NCBI GenBank assembly: GCA_023145965.1 | Contig: JAGLDC010000010.1 | Location: 1 to 36,271, forward strand | Length of the DNA stretch: 36,271 nt | DNA from: a bacterium | GTDB lineage: Bacteria; UBP14; UBA6098 | Direction of reading: 5' to 3' | In this document: positions 25,011 through 34,015 of the stretch, piece after piece | Layout: the number at the start of each line of letters is the position of its first letter | Numbering within the stretch: position 1 is the stretch's first letter | Translations under genes and position numbers: made by a program | The notes under the pieces: generated by a model | Told to the model about the DNA's origin: nothing | What the model saw: the letters and a program-made list of their open reading frames with translations, nothing else | Database searches by the model: none

Positions 25011-25338
25011 TCAGTATTCGTTCGATTTTATCGCCGTAGGCTATTGACTCGTCGCGGACAAAAGTGAGTTTTGGCGAATAGCGTATAACAAGCATAGAAG
25101 CTACTTCAGATTGAATGAAACCCCTGGCACTTTCGAGAGCTTGATCAGTATTCGCGGCATCTTCCTCATTACCAAAACAACTAAAATATACCTTCGCCGT
25201 CCTAAGATCGGGAGCAACATCGACCTTTGTAAAAGAAATCATACCAGCAAAACGAGGGTCATGCAACTCCCCTCTAGTAAGAAGATCGCTGATTATCCTT
25301 TGAATCTCTTTACCTACTCTTTGGGTTCTCATTGACAC
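24985..25338 (-). CDS. rbfA: 30S ribosome-binding factor RbfA
   Basis: This 117-aa protein has the KH-like fold that helps mature the 5' end of 16S rRNA. Typical parts are RVGKEIQRIISDLL, DPRFAGMISFTKVDVAPDL, and LTFVRDESIAYGDKIERIL. The GTG at 25338, directly after the previous gene's TAG, has GGGAG nine bases ahead; an ATG two codons later is the alternative. It overlaps nrnA. Confidence 0.94.
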   Translation of the reverse strand: MSMRTQRVGKEIQRIISDLLTRGELHDPRFAGMISFTKVDVAPDLRTAKVYFSCFGNEEDAANTDQALESARGFIQSEVASMLVIRYSPKLTFVRDESIAYGDKIERILNDINVEHK

Positions 25339-25620
25339 CTAAAGATACTCCCTTTCAACATCGAGAATCGTTACCCTATCGTCTCTTTCAATAAAATCCT
25401 GAATATTATCGAGCCTTTTATCCACATCAATCCTCTTCATAGCTATTGTAACCAGCCCTAATTTGCTTCTCTGCCATTTATCATGAAAATCTATCTCCGC
25501 AAATGAAACATTGAATTTCGATTTTATTATGTCTTTAATTCTCCGAATCACTTGTCTCTTCTCTTTCAAAGAATGAGAGCTTTTAATAATAATCTCCAGA
25601 CTTCGATACGCAATAATCAC
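25339..25620 (-). CDS. ylxP: DUF503 (YlxP-like) protein
   Basis: This 93-aa protein matches the DUF503 family: SSHSLKEKRQVIRRI, then a block reading FNVSFAEIDFHDKWQRSKLG. The family is nearly always found between infB and rbfA, as here, and is thought to be linked to ribosome function; its biochemical role is not established to my knowledge. The start is GTG at 25620 after GGGAG, 11 bases past infB. Confidence 0.9.
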   Translation of the reverse strand: MIIAYRSLEIIIKSSHSLKEKRQVIRRIKDIIKSKFNVSFAEIDFHDKWQRSKLGLVTIAMKRIDVDKRLDNIQDFIERDDRVTILDVEREYL

Positions 25621-25631
25621 GGCTCTCCCAT

Positions 25632-27941
25632 TTATTCGAGTCGCCTGAGCACCTTCTTAACCTCATATGCGACAAGAATATCTCCCTCAACGAAATCCTT
25701 GAAACCAGATAACTCGATCCCGCATTCGAAACCTGCATTAACTTCCTTAACATCGTCCTTAAAACGCTTCAATCCAGTGACCTTGCTGTTTCCGATAACC
25801 TCACCAGCTCTGACTACTTCAATCTTGAATCCTCTACGGAAAACACCTTCCTGAATGTAACTCCCAGCAACAAGACCCACTCTAGGTATCTTGAATACCT
25901 GTCTAATTTCAGCAGTCCCTGCCTTTTCTTCTACTATCTCCGGCTCGAGCATACCCTCCAGTGCCGCCTTAATATCCGCACTTAACTCATAAATAATGTC
26001 ATATAGCTTAATATCTACGCTTTTTTTCTTAGCAAAAGTCTTAGCAAGGTTATCTGCTTTGATATTAAAACCTACAACTACAGCGCTCGAAGCCTCAGCG
26101 AGAAGCACATCGTTTTTAGTAATAGCTCCCACACCCGAATGAATAATCTTGACCTTTACTTCGGAATCCCCAAGATTGCCAACAAGCATAGAGATAGCTT
26201 CTAAGGAACCATCAACATCAGCCTTGAGAACAACTGGAAGTTCCTTTATGCCTTCACCCTGAACAAGAGAGAAGAAATCTTCCAACGTCATACTCTTAAA
26301 AGCGCTTTCCTCTGTGGTAGTAGATTTAATCCTATTATCTTCGGCTATGTGGTGAGCCTCAGAATCAGATGAAACGACAATAAACTCCTCACCAGCTTGA
26401 GGAACACTGCTCATACCTGTAATAACCACTGGAGTGGAGGGTCCAGCCATCTTTAAAGCCTTACCTCTTTCGTTCTCCATACTACGAATTCTACCTGAAC
26501 AACAACCCGAGACGAAAGAATCACCTTTTTTCAGTGTACCCTCTTTGATAAGCAATGTTGCTGTCGAACCTCGGAATTTATCGAGTAAAGCCTCGATGAT
26601 AACGCCCCTAGCCGAACCTTCTGGATCGGCTTTAAGCTCCATCATCTCGGCCTGAAGAGCTACTAACTCCAGAAGATGAGGAACACCCTCCCCCTTCAAT
26701 GCGGATATCTCCGTCGAAAGAGTGTCTCCACCCAACTCCTCCACCATTAACCCATAGCTTGCAAGTTCGGATTTAATCCTATCCGCGCTGGCCCCAGGAA
26801 GATCCATCTTGTTGATAGCAATAATAATAGGAACCTCCGCCGCGCGAGCATGATCTATTGCTTCTTTTGTCTGAGGCATAAGTTTATCATCCTGCGATAC
26901 AACAAGAATTACAATATCTGTGACATCAGCACCGCGAGCACGCATCTCTGTGAAAGCAGCATGGCCGGGTGTATCAATAAATGCAATGCGACCTTGTTTG
27001 GTTTCAACAGAATAAGCGCCGATATGTTGTGTAATGCCTCCTTTTTCGCCCGCAACTACGTTAGCACTACGAATATGGTCAAGTAAAGTTGTTTTGCCAT
27101 GATCGACATGTCCCATAACTGTAACAACCGGAGAACGGGAGACTCCTCCTACCCGAACCGCCTTTTTTTTCTTCCTTTTCTTGGCCTTCTTTGCCGATTG
27201 CTCCTTAGCTGTGGGAACAGCTTCCTCTTCTTTAGAAACATCTTCAGCTTTGACTTCACCCTCTACCTCAGAAACCTCGCCATCCTTAGCCTCGGATATT
27301 TGGACTTCTTGTTTTGCTCCATGCTTCTTCGCCTCTCGAAGTTCAGCAGGTTTCTTGTGGAATTCCTTTTCATCCACAAGTATCGGGAAGAACCCGAGCT
27401 CTTCCGAAACCGCTTCGATAACATCGAGAGATAGCTTTTGGTTGGCGGTTGCCATAACCCCGAAAGTCATACACGCACATAGAACATCACGAGTGGTGAC
27501 ACCAGCAGCCTCGGCATATTCCGAAACCTTCATTTTCTCGAGTATATGTAATGGTTTAAGCTTCTTGGGCTTTTTAGGTCTTGGTCTAAGCTCTACCACG
27601 GATGTCTTAGGAACTTTCGTGGGAGGCTTTTCAGGCTCCACCTTGACAATACGCCTTGGGGTAACCGGTTTAGGATGTGCGCTTCCAATAGACTTCAGAA
27701 TCGCCTCCCTACGTTCCCTCCTACGCTTCTCTTGAAGCGTTTCCAGTTTGACCTCGGTTTTCTCGTCTTTAGATTTGGTGGCTTTGCTCTTTTTGCCAGA
27801 GAAACTCTCGGCGATTTTCTCTTCCATGATGGAGTCGATAGAACTGGAGGCTGTTTTTTGACCGAAACCCAGCTTCTCCAGCAATTCGATCAACTCTTTG
27901 CTTTCGATTCCCAATTCTCTTGCTTTTTCGTAAATCCTCAT
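25632..27941 (-). CDS. infB: Translation initiation factor IF-2
   Basis: This 769-aa GTPase brings initiator tRNA to the 30S subunit. Two IF2_N-type modules lie at about 1-50 and 125-190, separated by a charged Lys/Arg/Pro-rich linker; a second linker (190-265) is Glu/Lys-rich and ends [13 protein letters not shown]. The G-domain begins with [19 protein letters not shown] (GHVDHGKT near 277-284), DTPGHAAF is G3 and NKMD is G4. Domains II-IV follow, ending in the fMet-tRNA-binding C2 domain. The ATG at 27941 has only a weak ribosome binding site (GAGTAAG). It lies 27 bases after nusA, with no ylxR/ylxQ between. Confidence 0.97.
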   Translation of the reverse strand: MRIYEKARELGIESKELIELLEKLGFGQKTASSSIDSIMEEKIAESFSGKKSKATKSKDEKTEVKLETLQEKRRRERREAILKSIGSAHPKPVTPRRIVKVEPEKPPTKVPKTSVVELRPRPKKPKKLKPLHILEKMKVSEYAEAAGVTTRDVLCACMTFGVMATANQKLSLDVIEAVSEELGFFPILVDEKEFHKKPAELREAKKHGAKQEVQISEAKDGEVSEVEGEVKAEDVSKEEEAVPTAKEQSAKKAKKRKKKKAVRVGGVSRSPVVTVMGHVDHGKTTLLDHIRSANVVAGEKGGITQHIGAYSVETKQGRIAFIDTPGHAAFTEMRARGADVTDIVILVVSQDDKLMPQTKEAIDHARAAEVPIIIAINKMDLPGASADRIKSELASYGLMVEELGGDTLSTEISALKGEGVPHLLELVALQAEMMELKADPEGSARGVIIEALLDKFRGSTATLLIKEGTLKKGDSFVSGCCSGRIRSMENERGKALKMAGPSTPVVITGMSSVPQAGEEFIVVSSDSEAHHIAEDNRIKSTTTEESAFKSMTLEDFFSLVQGEGIKELPVVLKADVDGSLEAISMLVGNLGDSEVKVKIIHSGVGAITKNDVLLAEASSAVVVGFNIKADNLAKTFAKKKSVDIKLYDIIYELSADIKAALEGMLEPEIVEEKAGTAEIRQVFKIPRVGLVAGSYIQEGVFRRGFKIEVVRAGEVIGNSKVTGLKRFKDDVKEVNAGFECGIELSGFKDFVEGDILVAYEVKKVLRRLE

Positions 27942-27968
27942 TGCTTACTCGAAACCCCTAAATATAGC

Positions 27969-29363
27969 CTATTCTTTTTCTGAATCGCCGTTTGATTTTT
28001 CATCGCGTTTGCGTGCCTCATAAGCTTCACGCTCGGCTTTCTTACGCGCGCGCTCCTCTTCGGGATCTATTCCACGCTCTATTAAAAGCGCTTCCCTATC
28101 CGTGACAAAACCGTATTCGAGCCCAATATCCTCCATTGTAACTAGCGCATCTGCAAGAATAAGTGGTGCTTCCTCTCCAATACCCGGTATCTCCTGTAGC
28201 GCGGCCACACTCATGCGGGCAAGCTTCTGAACAGTATCGATATCGAAGCTATGAAGAGCTTTGGCTTGCTCTGGCGTAACCTCGGGAAGCTCTTTAACAT
28301 CCATAAGAAGCGACTGATACTGCTCACGCCCAAATAGAGTAATTCGCCACCCTGTAAGTTTTGCCGCAAGGCGCGCATTCTGACCACCCTTACCGATAGC
28401 CAATGATAACTCGTCGTCATCGACAACAACTATCATATGATTTTCGTCGGCAGCCAAAAAAGCCATCAGCACCGTAGCTGGCGCTAACGCCCTTGTAATA
28501 AACCTTTCAGGATCCGAATCCCATCCGATTATATCTATCTTCTCATTATTCAATTCTTTAACAACACTTTGAACACGAGTTCCTTTAAGACCAACACAGG
28601 CTCCTACAGGGTCTATCTTTTCGTCCACACTATAGACAGCAATTTTGCTTCTCTCCCCAGCTTCGCGAGCAATTGCGACTATCTCGACACGACCCTCATA
28701 AATCTCCGGAACCTCGAATTCAAACAACTTCCGCAAAAAATCAGCCGATTTCCGTGATAAAAGTATCTGCGGTCCTCTCGGGTTCTTCTGAACATCCAAA
28801 ACAAGTGAACGAATGATCTTGCCAATACTATATCTTTCTCCCGGAATCTGCTCTCCACGAGGAATGACTCCCTCTGTCCTTCCAAGATTAATAATAATTG
28901 CGCCCTTCTCGATTCTCTGTATCGGACCCGAAGTTATCTCTTTTATTTTGTGTTGGAAATCAGCAAATACATTTTCCCGTTCGGCTTCACGGATTCGTTG
29001 AATCAATATCTGCTTAGCAATCTGGATAGCGTTTCTTCCAAAAGTCGCCAGATCGAGATAAACCCACATCCACTGATTAATACGAATATCCGGATCAAGC
29101 GCTTTTGCCTCGGCAGCATCAATATCGAGAAGCGGGTCTTCAACCTCACGCTTGACCTTCTTCTTAGCTCGAATAGCCAAGCGTCCAACCTTGGGGTCGA
29201 ATTCAACTTCAACATTATCGGCGCTGCCATATTTCTTTTTTACAGCTAGAAGAAGCGCATCTTTAAGGGTTTGAACCACTGTATCGGCATCGAGAAGCTT
29301 CTCGTTTATTATCTCTTCCATAGCCTCTACGATTTGGATATTACCTAATTCTTTTTTCGCCAT
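27969..29363 (-). CDS. nusA: Transcription termination/antitermination factor NusA
   Basis: This 464-aa protein contains an N-terminal RNA polymerase-binding domain (1-125), an S1 domain (about 135-200; GAIIINLGRTEGVIP), and two KH domains with GLKG and IGKGGQNARLA loops. A helix-hairpin-helix region follows near 375-430 (LHSFDIDTVQKLARM, LQEIPGIGEEA). The C-terminal tail is highly charged (EEERARKKAEREAYEARKRDE). It modulates pausing, termination and coupling with translation. The start at 29363 follows AAGGATAGAG. It lies 10 bases after rimP. Confidence 0.96.
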   Translation of the reverse strand: MAKKELGNIQIVEAMEEIINEKLLDADTVVQTLKDALLLAVKKKYGSADNVEVEFDPKVGRLAIRAKKKVKREVEDPLLDIDAAEAKALDPDIRINQWMWVYLDLATFGRNAIQIAKQILIQRIREAERENVFADFQHKIKEITSGPIQRIEKGAIIINLGRTEGVIPRGEQIPGERYSIGKIIRSLVLDVQKNPRGPQILLSRKSADFLRKLFEFEVPEIYEGRVEIVAIAREAGERSKIAVYSVDEKIDPVGACVGLKGTRVQSVVKELNNEKIDIIGWDSDPERFITRALAPATVLMAFLAADENHMIVVVDDDELSLAIGKGGQNARLAAKLTGWRITLFGREQYQSLLMDVKELPEVTPEQAKALHSFDIDTVQKLARMSVAALQEIPGIGEEAPLILADALVTMEDIGLEYGFVTDREALLIERGIDPEEERARKKAEREAYEARKRDEKSNGDSEKE

Positions 29364-29373
29364 AACTCTATCC

Positions 29374-29817
29374 TTAAAATTCTATTTCGATTTTCCCTTT
29401 TACTATATCTTTAAGATTCAATTCTTCCGTTTCATTCTCGTTTTCGATAACAATCTTGCCATCAATCGAAGACACAACCACGCCAATCTTGACTATGCCA
29501 TCTACTAGCGTAAACCTAACTCTTTCTCCTTCAACCCTTCGAAAATCCTCGCAATTTGTTAATTTCCTATCCAAACCAGGCGAAGTAACCTCAAGATTAT
29601 AAAAACCAGGAATAATATCTTCCGCATCGAGTAAATCGCTAACGTGCCGCGAAATACCCGATACTGCTCCCATATCAAAATTCTCCTTAGACCAGACAAC
29701 AACCTTAAGTGTCTGGTTCTTTCCATTACCTATCACCCTCAACTCGACCAACTCTATACCTTTCTTATCCAGAAAAGGCGTCAATATACTTTCAATATTG
29801 TGCAAAATATCTTTCAC
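29374..29817 (-). CDS. rimP: Ribosome maturation factor RimP
   Basis: RimP assists 30S assembly. Typical parts are a segment reading LTPFLDKKGIELVELRV, then VSDLLDAEDIIPGFYNLEVTS and SPGLDRKL. The frame is open from ATG 29934 (186 aa), but the family is usually near 150 aa, and the extra N-terminus (MIFGDLFKRNYSNAIFY and on) is hydrophobic and unlike RimP. I therefore favour GTG at 29817 (147 aa), although no start here has a clear Shine-Dalgarno. It is the first gene of the nusA-infB operon. Confidence 0.88.
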   Translation of the reverse strand: MKDILHNIESILTPFLDKKGIELVELRVIGNGKNQTLKVVVWSKENFDMGAVSGISRHVSDLLDAEDIIPGFYNLEVTSPGLDRKLTNCEDFRRVEGERVRFTLVDGIVKIGVVVSSIDGKIVIENENETEELNLKDIVKGKIEIEF

Positions 29818-30289
29818 AACAACAATCTGTTTAATGCTATGCAAATAATCCAATAAAACTAATACTAAAACATCGGAATGCAAGTAAAATATTGCGTTTG
29901 AGTAATTCCTTTTAAATAAATCTCCAAAAATCATCTTATGATTTTATAATAAATTCACAAATCTACCAAAAAATGACATCATTCTAAGTTCATCGATAAG
30001 CGCTAACACTAAATCTCACATATCCACTAAACCACACGACAGTAGCGCATAAAGGCCTCGATATTTCTGCCTTCGCAGAAAGCCTGCATTCAACGTGCTA
30101 AAAAAATAGCCGATCGGCCGGAGCAAGATATTATCTTATTTTATAAAAGTTGCCTCCGGACACCTGCTCCTTGCCAAAAGCAAAACTCACGATGCTTCAA
30201 AGCGACCTATCATAATGTAGTGCTAATTCTATCCTGTGGGAAAATGGGAGAAGCATATAATATACCATAAGATAAAATAATCCAATATA
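29818..30289. other. Structured intergenic region upstream of rimP
   Basis: No gene is supported, apart from the possible upstream start of rimP. Several inverted repeats occur: TTTCTGC/GCAGAAA (30064-30081), the 10-bp palindrome GCCGATCGGC (30109-30118), and CCGGAGCAA (30118-30126) with TTGCCTCCGG (30150-30159). GGAGCA (30120-30125) can alternatively pair with TGCTCC (30165-30170), so the segment could adopt two competing folds. On the minus strand a T-run follows the GCCGATCGGC palindrome. The region may terminate the lipoprotein transcript and lead into the rimP operon. Confidence 0.45.
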
Positions 30290-31894
30290 TTATCGCGAAA
30301 TTGCCTTAAACTCATATTCAGTAGTCCAAAAACCTCTAACATTTATCGTATCGGGAGAAATATAAGCTTCTTCGGAAAATATTAAAGGACTCAATTGACC
30401 ATTCGAAAATTCAGAATCTCCATTGGCATCGCAGAAAGCAAATAAAACATAAGATCCCTCAGGAAGATAATCCGCTTTATAAAAACCATCGGAAAGCTCG
30501 AGTCTATACGCCGCTGAATCATCATTAACCGAATATGCAGATATAATTAGATTCTCGCAATCGACTACAGATCTAACCTCAAGAGCCCCGAACTGCGATT
30601 GATCGAGTATATTAATCCTCCGTCTAATAGTATCTTCAATAACCTCGCCAGCAATAGTAATGGAAGAATCTAGAGCCCACATTAAATCTCTTCTTAATGG
30701 CCATCGATCTAAAGGTTTAAAAACGAGCCAGTATGGATGTTCAATAGATGTTCTACCGGGAATTTTCGCACCGGTGGAATCTTCCACTATAATTATACCC
30801 TTATCAATGGGCTTACTCAATTTGACAACCAGAGATTCATTAGGAAGAATTGGCTCCTTAGAATAGCTCACCTTCGTGTGAAGTGTATCCGATTTGACTA
30901 CGGGAACCTCGAAGCTCATTTCATCGGGTATTAATTCATTACCCGCCAAGTCTTCAATGTTAATTAGTTTAAACCTATTATCAGCGATATCGAAAGCCTC
31001 AGAAACAAATATGTAAGCCGTGTTTGCACTTCCCTTTCCCAAAATCAAATCCGTGGATTTCGAAGAACTAGAAAAGATCAGGCGAGCACTCGGTCTTAAT
31101 TCAATATCTTCTGAAAACCTGAGTTTCAATACATGCTCATTTTCTGCAAGCACCGAAATAAGTCTCGGGGGAATAGTATCGACAGGCTCGGACAACATTA
31201 CCCAAGCAGGACGCTCACCAGCTTTGCATAAGGCGGGGGCATAAGCCAATTCCTCCCCATCGTTAGGTTGGCCATCGCCGTTAATATCCCTAAAAGCTCG
31301 CAGAAAATAATCTCTCTCTGGGAGATTATTAAGTGTGAACCTACCATCGACACCCACCCATGAAGCCGCAATAGGATTATCTACTATTCTCAGAGGAGAA
31401 ATATCTTCCAGCGCAAAAGCCTCCACCCTCATATCTCCTGCGGGAGAAAAACCGTTCTTTTGATAAATTCTACCTCGAATATCCAGGCTATCGATGCTTT
31501 GGCCAGTGCTAAACGCGAAACCCTCAGAGCCACTAAGATAATTATTTCGGTAGTCGCTAATCTTAGAAGAAATGGAAACCCTATATGTCGTGTTTGGTGA
31601 AAAAGGTTCTTTGTGTGTAATTGTGAGTTTCTTACCTTTTATCTTGGTTTCAAGACCCTCTACTCGAGGTAAGAGAATAGTCGCATTTTTTATGGGCTTG
31701 ATGTATTCATCAAAGCATATAACAATATTCTCTGTAGGTGAAACTCCGAGAGATAAACTCTGGGGATTCGTCTCCACTATCTCAGGAGGCGACTTATCCT
31801 CAGGCCCTCCTTGCGGCGCCTGAATTCTTGCACAAGACAGACCAAAAATCCATAAAATGATTAATGCAAGGGGTTTACTTCTTTTTTGCAACAA
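30290..31894 (-). CDS. Ig-like domain lipoprotein (SbsA-Ig family of FCB bacteria)
   Basis: About 534 aa. A hydrophobic segment ends in a lipobox (IFGLSC), so the mature protein is a lipoprotein with an acylated Cys followed by ARIQAPQGGPEDKSPPEIV. The GGPxDxxPP motif directly after the lipid Cys is characteristic of a large family of Ig-like lipoproteins in Bacteroidota and relatives. Several Ig/beta-sandwich modules follow (SPNTTYRVSIS, LRAFRDINGDGQPNDGEE and a second FAFCDANGDSEFSNGQ, both with DxNGDG-like calcium loops). The frame opens at GTG 31915 inside nifS, but TTG at 31894 follows AAAGG and is preferred. Function is unknown; it is likely anchored to a membrane facing the periplasm or surface. 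Confidence 0.8.
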   Translation of the reverse strand: MLQKRSKPLALIILWIFGLSCARIQAPQGGPEDKSPPEIVETNPQSLSLGVSPTENIVICFDEYIKPIKNATILLPRVEGLETKIKGKKLTITHKEPFSPNTTYRVSISSKISDYRNNYLSGSEGFAFSTGQSIDSLDIRGRIYQKNGFSPAGDMRVEAFALEDISPLRIVDNPIAASWVGVDGRFTLNNLPERDYFLRAFRDINGDGQPNDGEELAYAPALCKAGERPAWVMLSEPVDTIPPRLISVLAENEHVLKLRFSEDIELRPSARLIFSSSSKSTDLILGKGSANTAYIFVSEAFDIADNRFKLINIEDLAGNELIPDEMSFEVPVVKSDTLHTKVSYSKEPILPNESLVVKLSKPIDKGIIIVEDSTGAKIPGRTSIEHPYWLVFKPLDRWPLRRDLMWALDSSITIAGEVIEDTIRRRINILDQSQFGALEVRSVVDCENLIISAYSVNDDSAAYRLELSDGFYKADYLPEGSYVLFAFCDANGDSEFSNGQLSPLIFSEEAYISPDTINVRGFWTTEYEFKAISR

Positions 31895-31904
31895 TATGCC
31901 TTTA

Positions 31905-33062
31905 TCAAAGCACACTTACACTACGCAATTTCTCGATTATGGGAGGCATCACCCGAAGGACATACTCGATATCCTCTTCAGTATTCTCGCGTCCAAGTGA
32001 AAAGCGAATACAACTGTGGGTGCGAAGAGGATCGAAACCCATCGCTTCGAGAACATGGCTAGCTTCCAGGCTTTCGCTCGTGCATGCCGAACCACTACTC
32101 AGAGCTATCCCCTGCATATCCATAGAAAGCAAAAGGCTCTCGCCTTCTACCTTATCGAAGCTAAGATTCAATAAGCTATCCAGCCTGTTCGTGGGATGCC
32201 CGTTAAGTGAAACACCATCGAGAGCATCATTTAGACCCTTAAAAAGCATGTCAGTAAGTTTTTTAACCCTCGCGGAATCCTTTTCTAAACCATTAACAGC
32301 CAATTCGAGGGCCTTTGCCAATCCCATAACACCGGGGACATTCTCTGTTCCTGCACGCATTTTTAGTTCATGGACTCCACCCGATATAAGTGGCACCAAC
32401 TTGGATTTATGCTCTCTCTTGATATAGCACATGCCAACACCCTTTGGACCGTAAAACTTATGCGCGCTAGCTGCTGCAAAATCGAAGTCTAATTCCTTTG
32501 CCCTAACTGGAATCTTGCCGAATGCCTGCACAGCATCGGTGTGAAAAAGTGTGCCATTATTATGAGCAATTTTGGCCAATTCGGCAATCGGCTCGATAGA
32601 GCCGACTTCATTGTTGGCCATCATTACAGAAACAAGAAGAGTATCCGGTCGAATAGCCCTTTTAAGGTCATCGGGCGAAACAAAACCAAATCCATCGACA
32701 TCTAGGTAAGTTGCATCGAATCCAAGTTTTTCCATAAACCGAACAGATTCAAGAACAGCCTTGTGCTCAATTTTGGAAGTAATGAAATGCCCTCCCTTAC
32801 CGAGATTCATCAATCCGATACCCTTAATAACTAGATTATCACTCTCGGTTCCACCAGAAGTAAAATAAATCTCTTCCGGCTCAGTTCCTAATAATTCGGC
32901 TACTTTATCCCTAGCCGATTCGATAGCAGCACGGTTCCATCTTCCAAACTGATGAAGACTCGAAGGATTACCATATTGTTCAACAAAATAAGGCTCCATG
33001 GTATTGAGGACCTCTGGACGCACAGGCGTAGTAGCAGCGTGATCTAAATAGACTTTTCTCAT
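31905..33062 (-). CDS. Cysteine desulfurase, NifS/IscS type
   Basis: This 385-aa PLP enzyme converts cysteine to alanine and enzyme-bound persulfide for Fe-S cluster and thiolated-tRNA synthesis. Landmarks: YLDHAATTPV at the N-terminus, H100 (IEHKAV), PLP lysine K202 in SAHKFYGPKG, and the catalytic Cys327 in SSGSACTSESLEASHVL. The long Cys loop is typical of class I (NifS/IscS) rather than SufS. The ATG at 33062 follows AGGAGGAAATT. No iscU, iscA or mnmA is adjacent, so the acceptor cannot be told from context. Confidence 0.95.
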   Translation of the reverse strand: MRKVYLDHAATTPVRPEVLNTMEPYFVEQYGNPSSLHQFGRWNRAAIESARDKVAELLGTEPEEIYFTSGGTESDNLVIKGIGLMNLGKGGHFITSKIEHKAVLESVRFMEKLGFDATYLDVDGFGFVSPDDLKRAIRPDTLLVSVMMANNEVGSIEPIAELAKIAHNNGTLFHTDAVQAFGKIPVRAKELDFDFAAASAHKFYGPKGVGMCYIKREHKSKLVPLISGGVHELKMRAGTENVPGVMGLAKALELAVNGLEKDSARVKKLTDMLFKGLNDALDGVSLNGHPTNRLDSLLNLSFDKVEGESLLLSMDMQGIALSSGSACTSESLEASHVLEAMGFDPLRTHSCIRFSLGRENTEEDIEYVLRVMPPIIEKLRSVSVL

Positions 33063-33085
33063 AATTTCCTCCTATATATTTGAAT

Positions 33086-33113
33086 AAAATAGAGGTGAAG
33101 AAACATAAGTCAA
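33086..33113 (-). promoter_or_regulatory. Promoter for the cysteine desulfurase gene
   Basis: On the minus strand TTGACT (33108-33113), a 16-base spacer and TATTTT (33086-33091). The start near 33079 leaves a leader of about 17 bases containing the strong ribosome binding site. Confidence 0.6.
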
Positions 33114-33370
33114 TATTATTCGAACGGATTCTTCTTTTTTTCTCCACCTAAATTAGCATTTCTAACCACATCTATTATTTAAACCTATAATCCGAAGAGA
33201 CAATAGTAACAGCCAATTACTTCGATATAAAACACATGCTCTCCATCGCAGAAGCAATCCACACACACATTGAACACTGATCAATCTATCCCCTTCAGGG
33301 TGCGTTTCTTTACGCAGCGCACGACGCCCCCGACACATAGAGTCATCCGAAGAGTTTTATTTGTGCAATA
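33114..33370. other. Intergenic region, nothing recognised
   Basis: No ORF or RNA gene is supported. A short hairpin TGCGT/ACGCA (33301-33316) lies in a local G+C-rich patch (to about 33340). Confidence 0.4.
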
Positions 33371-33400
33371 AAAAAAGGCGGCTTAAAAGCCGCCTTTATA
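33371..33400 (-). terminator. Terminator of the HU gene
   Basis: AAAGGCGGC (33374-33382) and GCCGCCTTT (33389-33397) pair around loop TTAAAA. On the minus strand the stem is followed by a T-run, 22 bases after the HU stop codon. Confidence 0.88.
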
Positions 33401-33421
33401 CATTCCGATTAAGCAAATAGA

Positions 33422-33694
33422 TTACTTAACGGCGTTCTTAAGGTTCTTACCGGCCTTAAACTTAGCAACCTTAGTCGCGGGAATCGTTAATTTGGCACCC
33501 GTGAGCGGATTGCGACCAGTTCTCTTAGCTCTCTTGCTGATGGAAAAAGTTCCAAAGCCCACGAAACTGATCTTATCACCCTTCTTAAGGGTTTCGGTTA
33601 TCGTATCGAGGGTGGCTTTGAGAGTTTTGTTAATCTGAGCTTTGCTCATTTCGGTTTGGCCAGCTACCTTGGCTACGAATTCGTCTTTTGTCAT
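33422..33694 (-). CDS. hup: Nucleoid protein HU (IHF/HU family)
   Basis: This 90-aa protein has the standard HU length and pattern: MTKDEFVAKVAGQTEMSKAQ, GDKISFVGFGTFSISKRAKR, and the DNA-inserting arm TGRNPLTGAKLTIPA with its Pro. It binds and bends DNA with little sequence preference as a dimer. The ATG at 33694 follows AAAGGAGG. The gene has its own promoter and terminator. Confidence 0.96.
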   Translation of the reverse strand: MTKDEFVAKVAGQTEMSKAQINKTLKATLDTITETLKKGDKISFVGFGTFSISKRAKRTGRNPLTGAKLTIPATKVAKFKAGKNLKNAVK

Positions 33695-33767
33695 TTTGCG
33701 CCTCCTTTGCGTTGAGTTTTGCGGGTCGATTCAGCTCAAACCCGCAGTTTACAGTCATCTGCAAGTG

Positions 33768-33796
33768 AAATTAGAACTTCAAAATCCAATTGTCAA
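33768..33796 (-). promoter_or_regulatory. Promoter and structured leader of the HU gene
   Basis: On the minus strand TTGACA (33791-33796), exactly 17 bases, then TAATTT (33768-33773). The start near 33761 gives a leader of about 65 bases. The leader contains a hairpin with arms GCGGGT and ACCCGC (33721-33745), ending some 8 bases before the Shine-Dalgarno sequence. Confidence 0.7.
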
Positions 33797-34015
33797 GGTT
33801 TTTTTTGTTTTTATGAAAAATTTTTTCCCTAAGAATGGGGCTTTGAGAGCAAAATACCTTGAATAATACTTCTTTTAAAACACTAACATAAAAGTTATCA
33901 ATGCTATCTATCTATTTGATGTTCAATGCTTTAGCCGCAAAGCAAGCATTTGCGCTTGATTAATCAACAGCTTGTCGCCCTCAAATTTAAGCCCAATAAT
34001 ATTTCTATAAATTTT
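33797..34015. other. Intergenic region between HU promoter and lptD 3' end
   Basis: The sequence is A+T-rich, with a T-rich tract next to the HU promoter and a weak 5-bp hairpin (CAAGC/GCTTG) near 33943-33958. No convincing terminator for the lptD-like gene and no ORF were seen. Confidence 0.4.
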
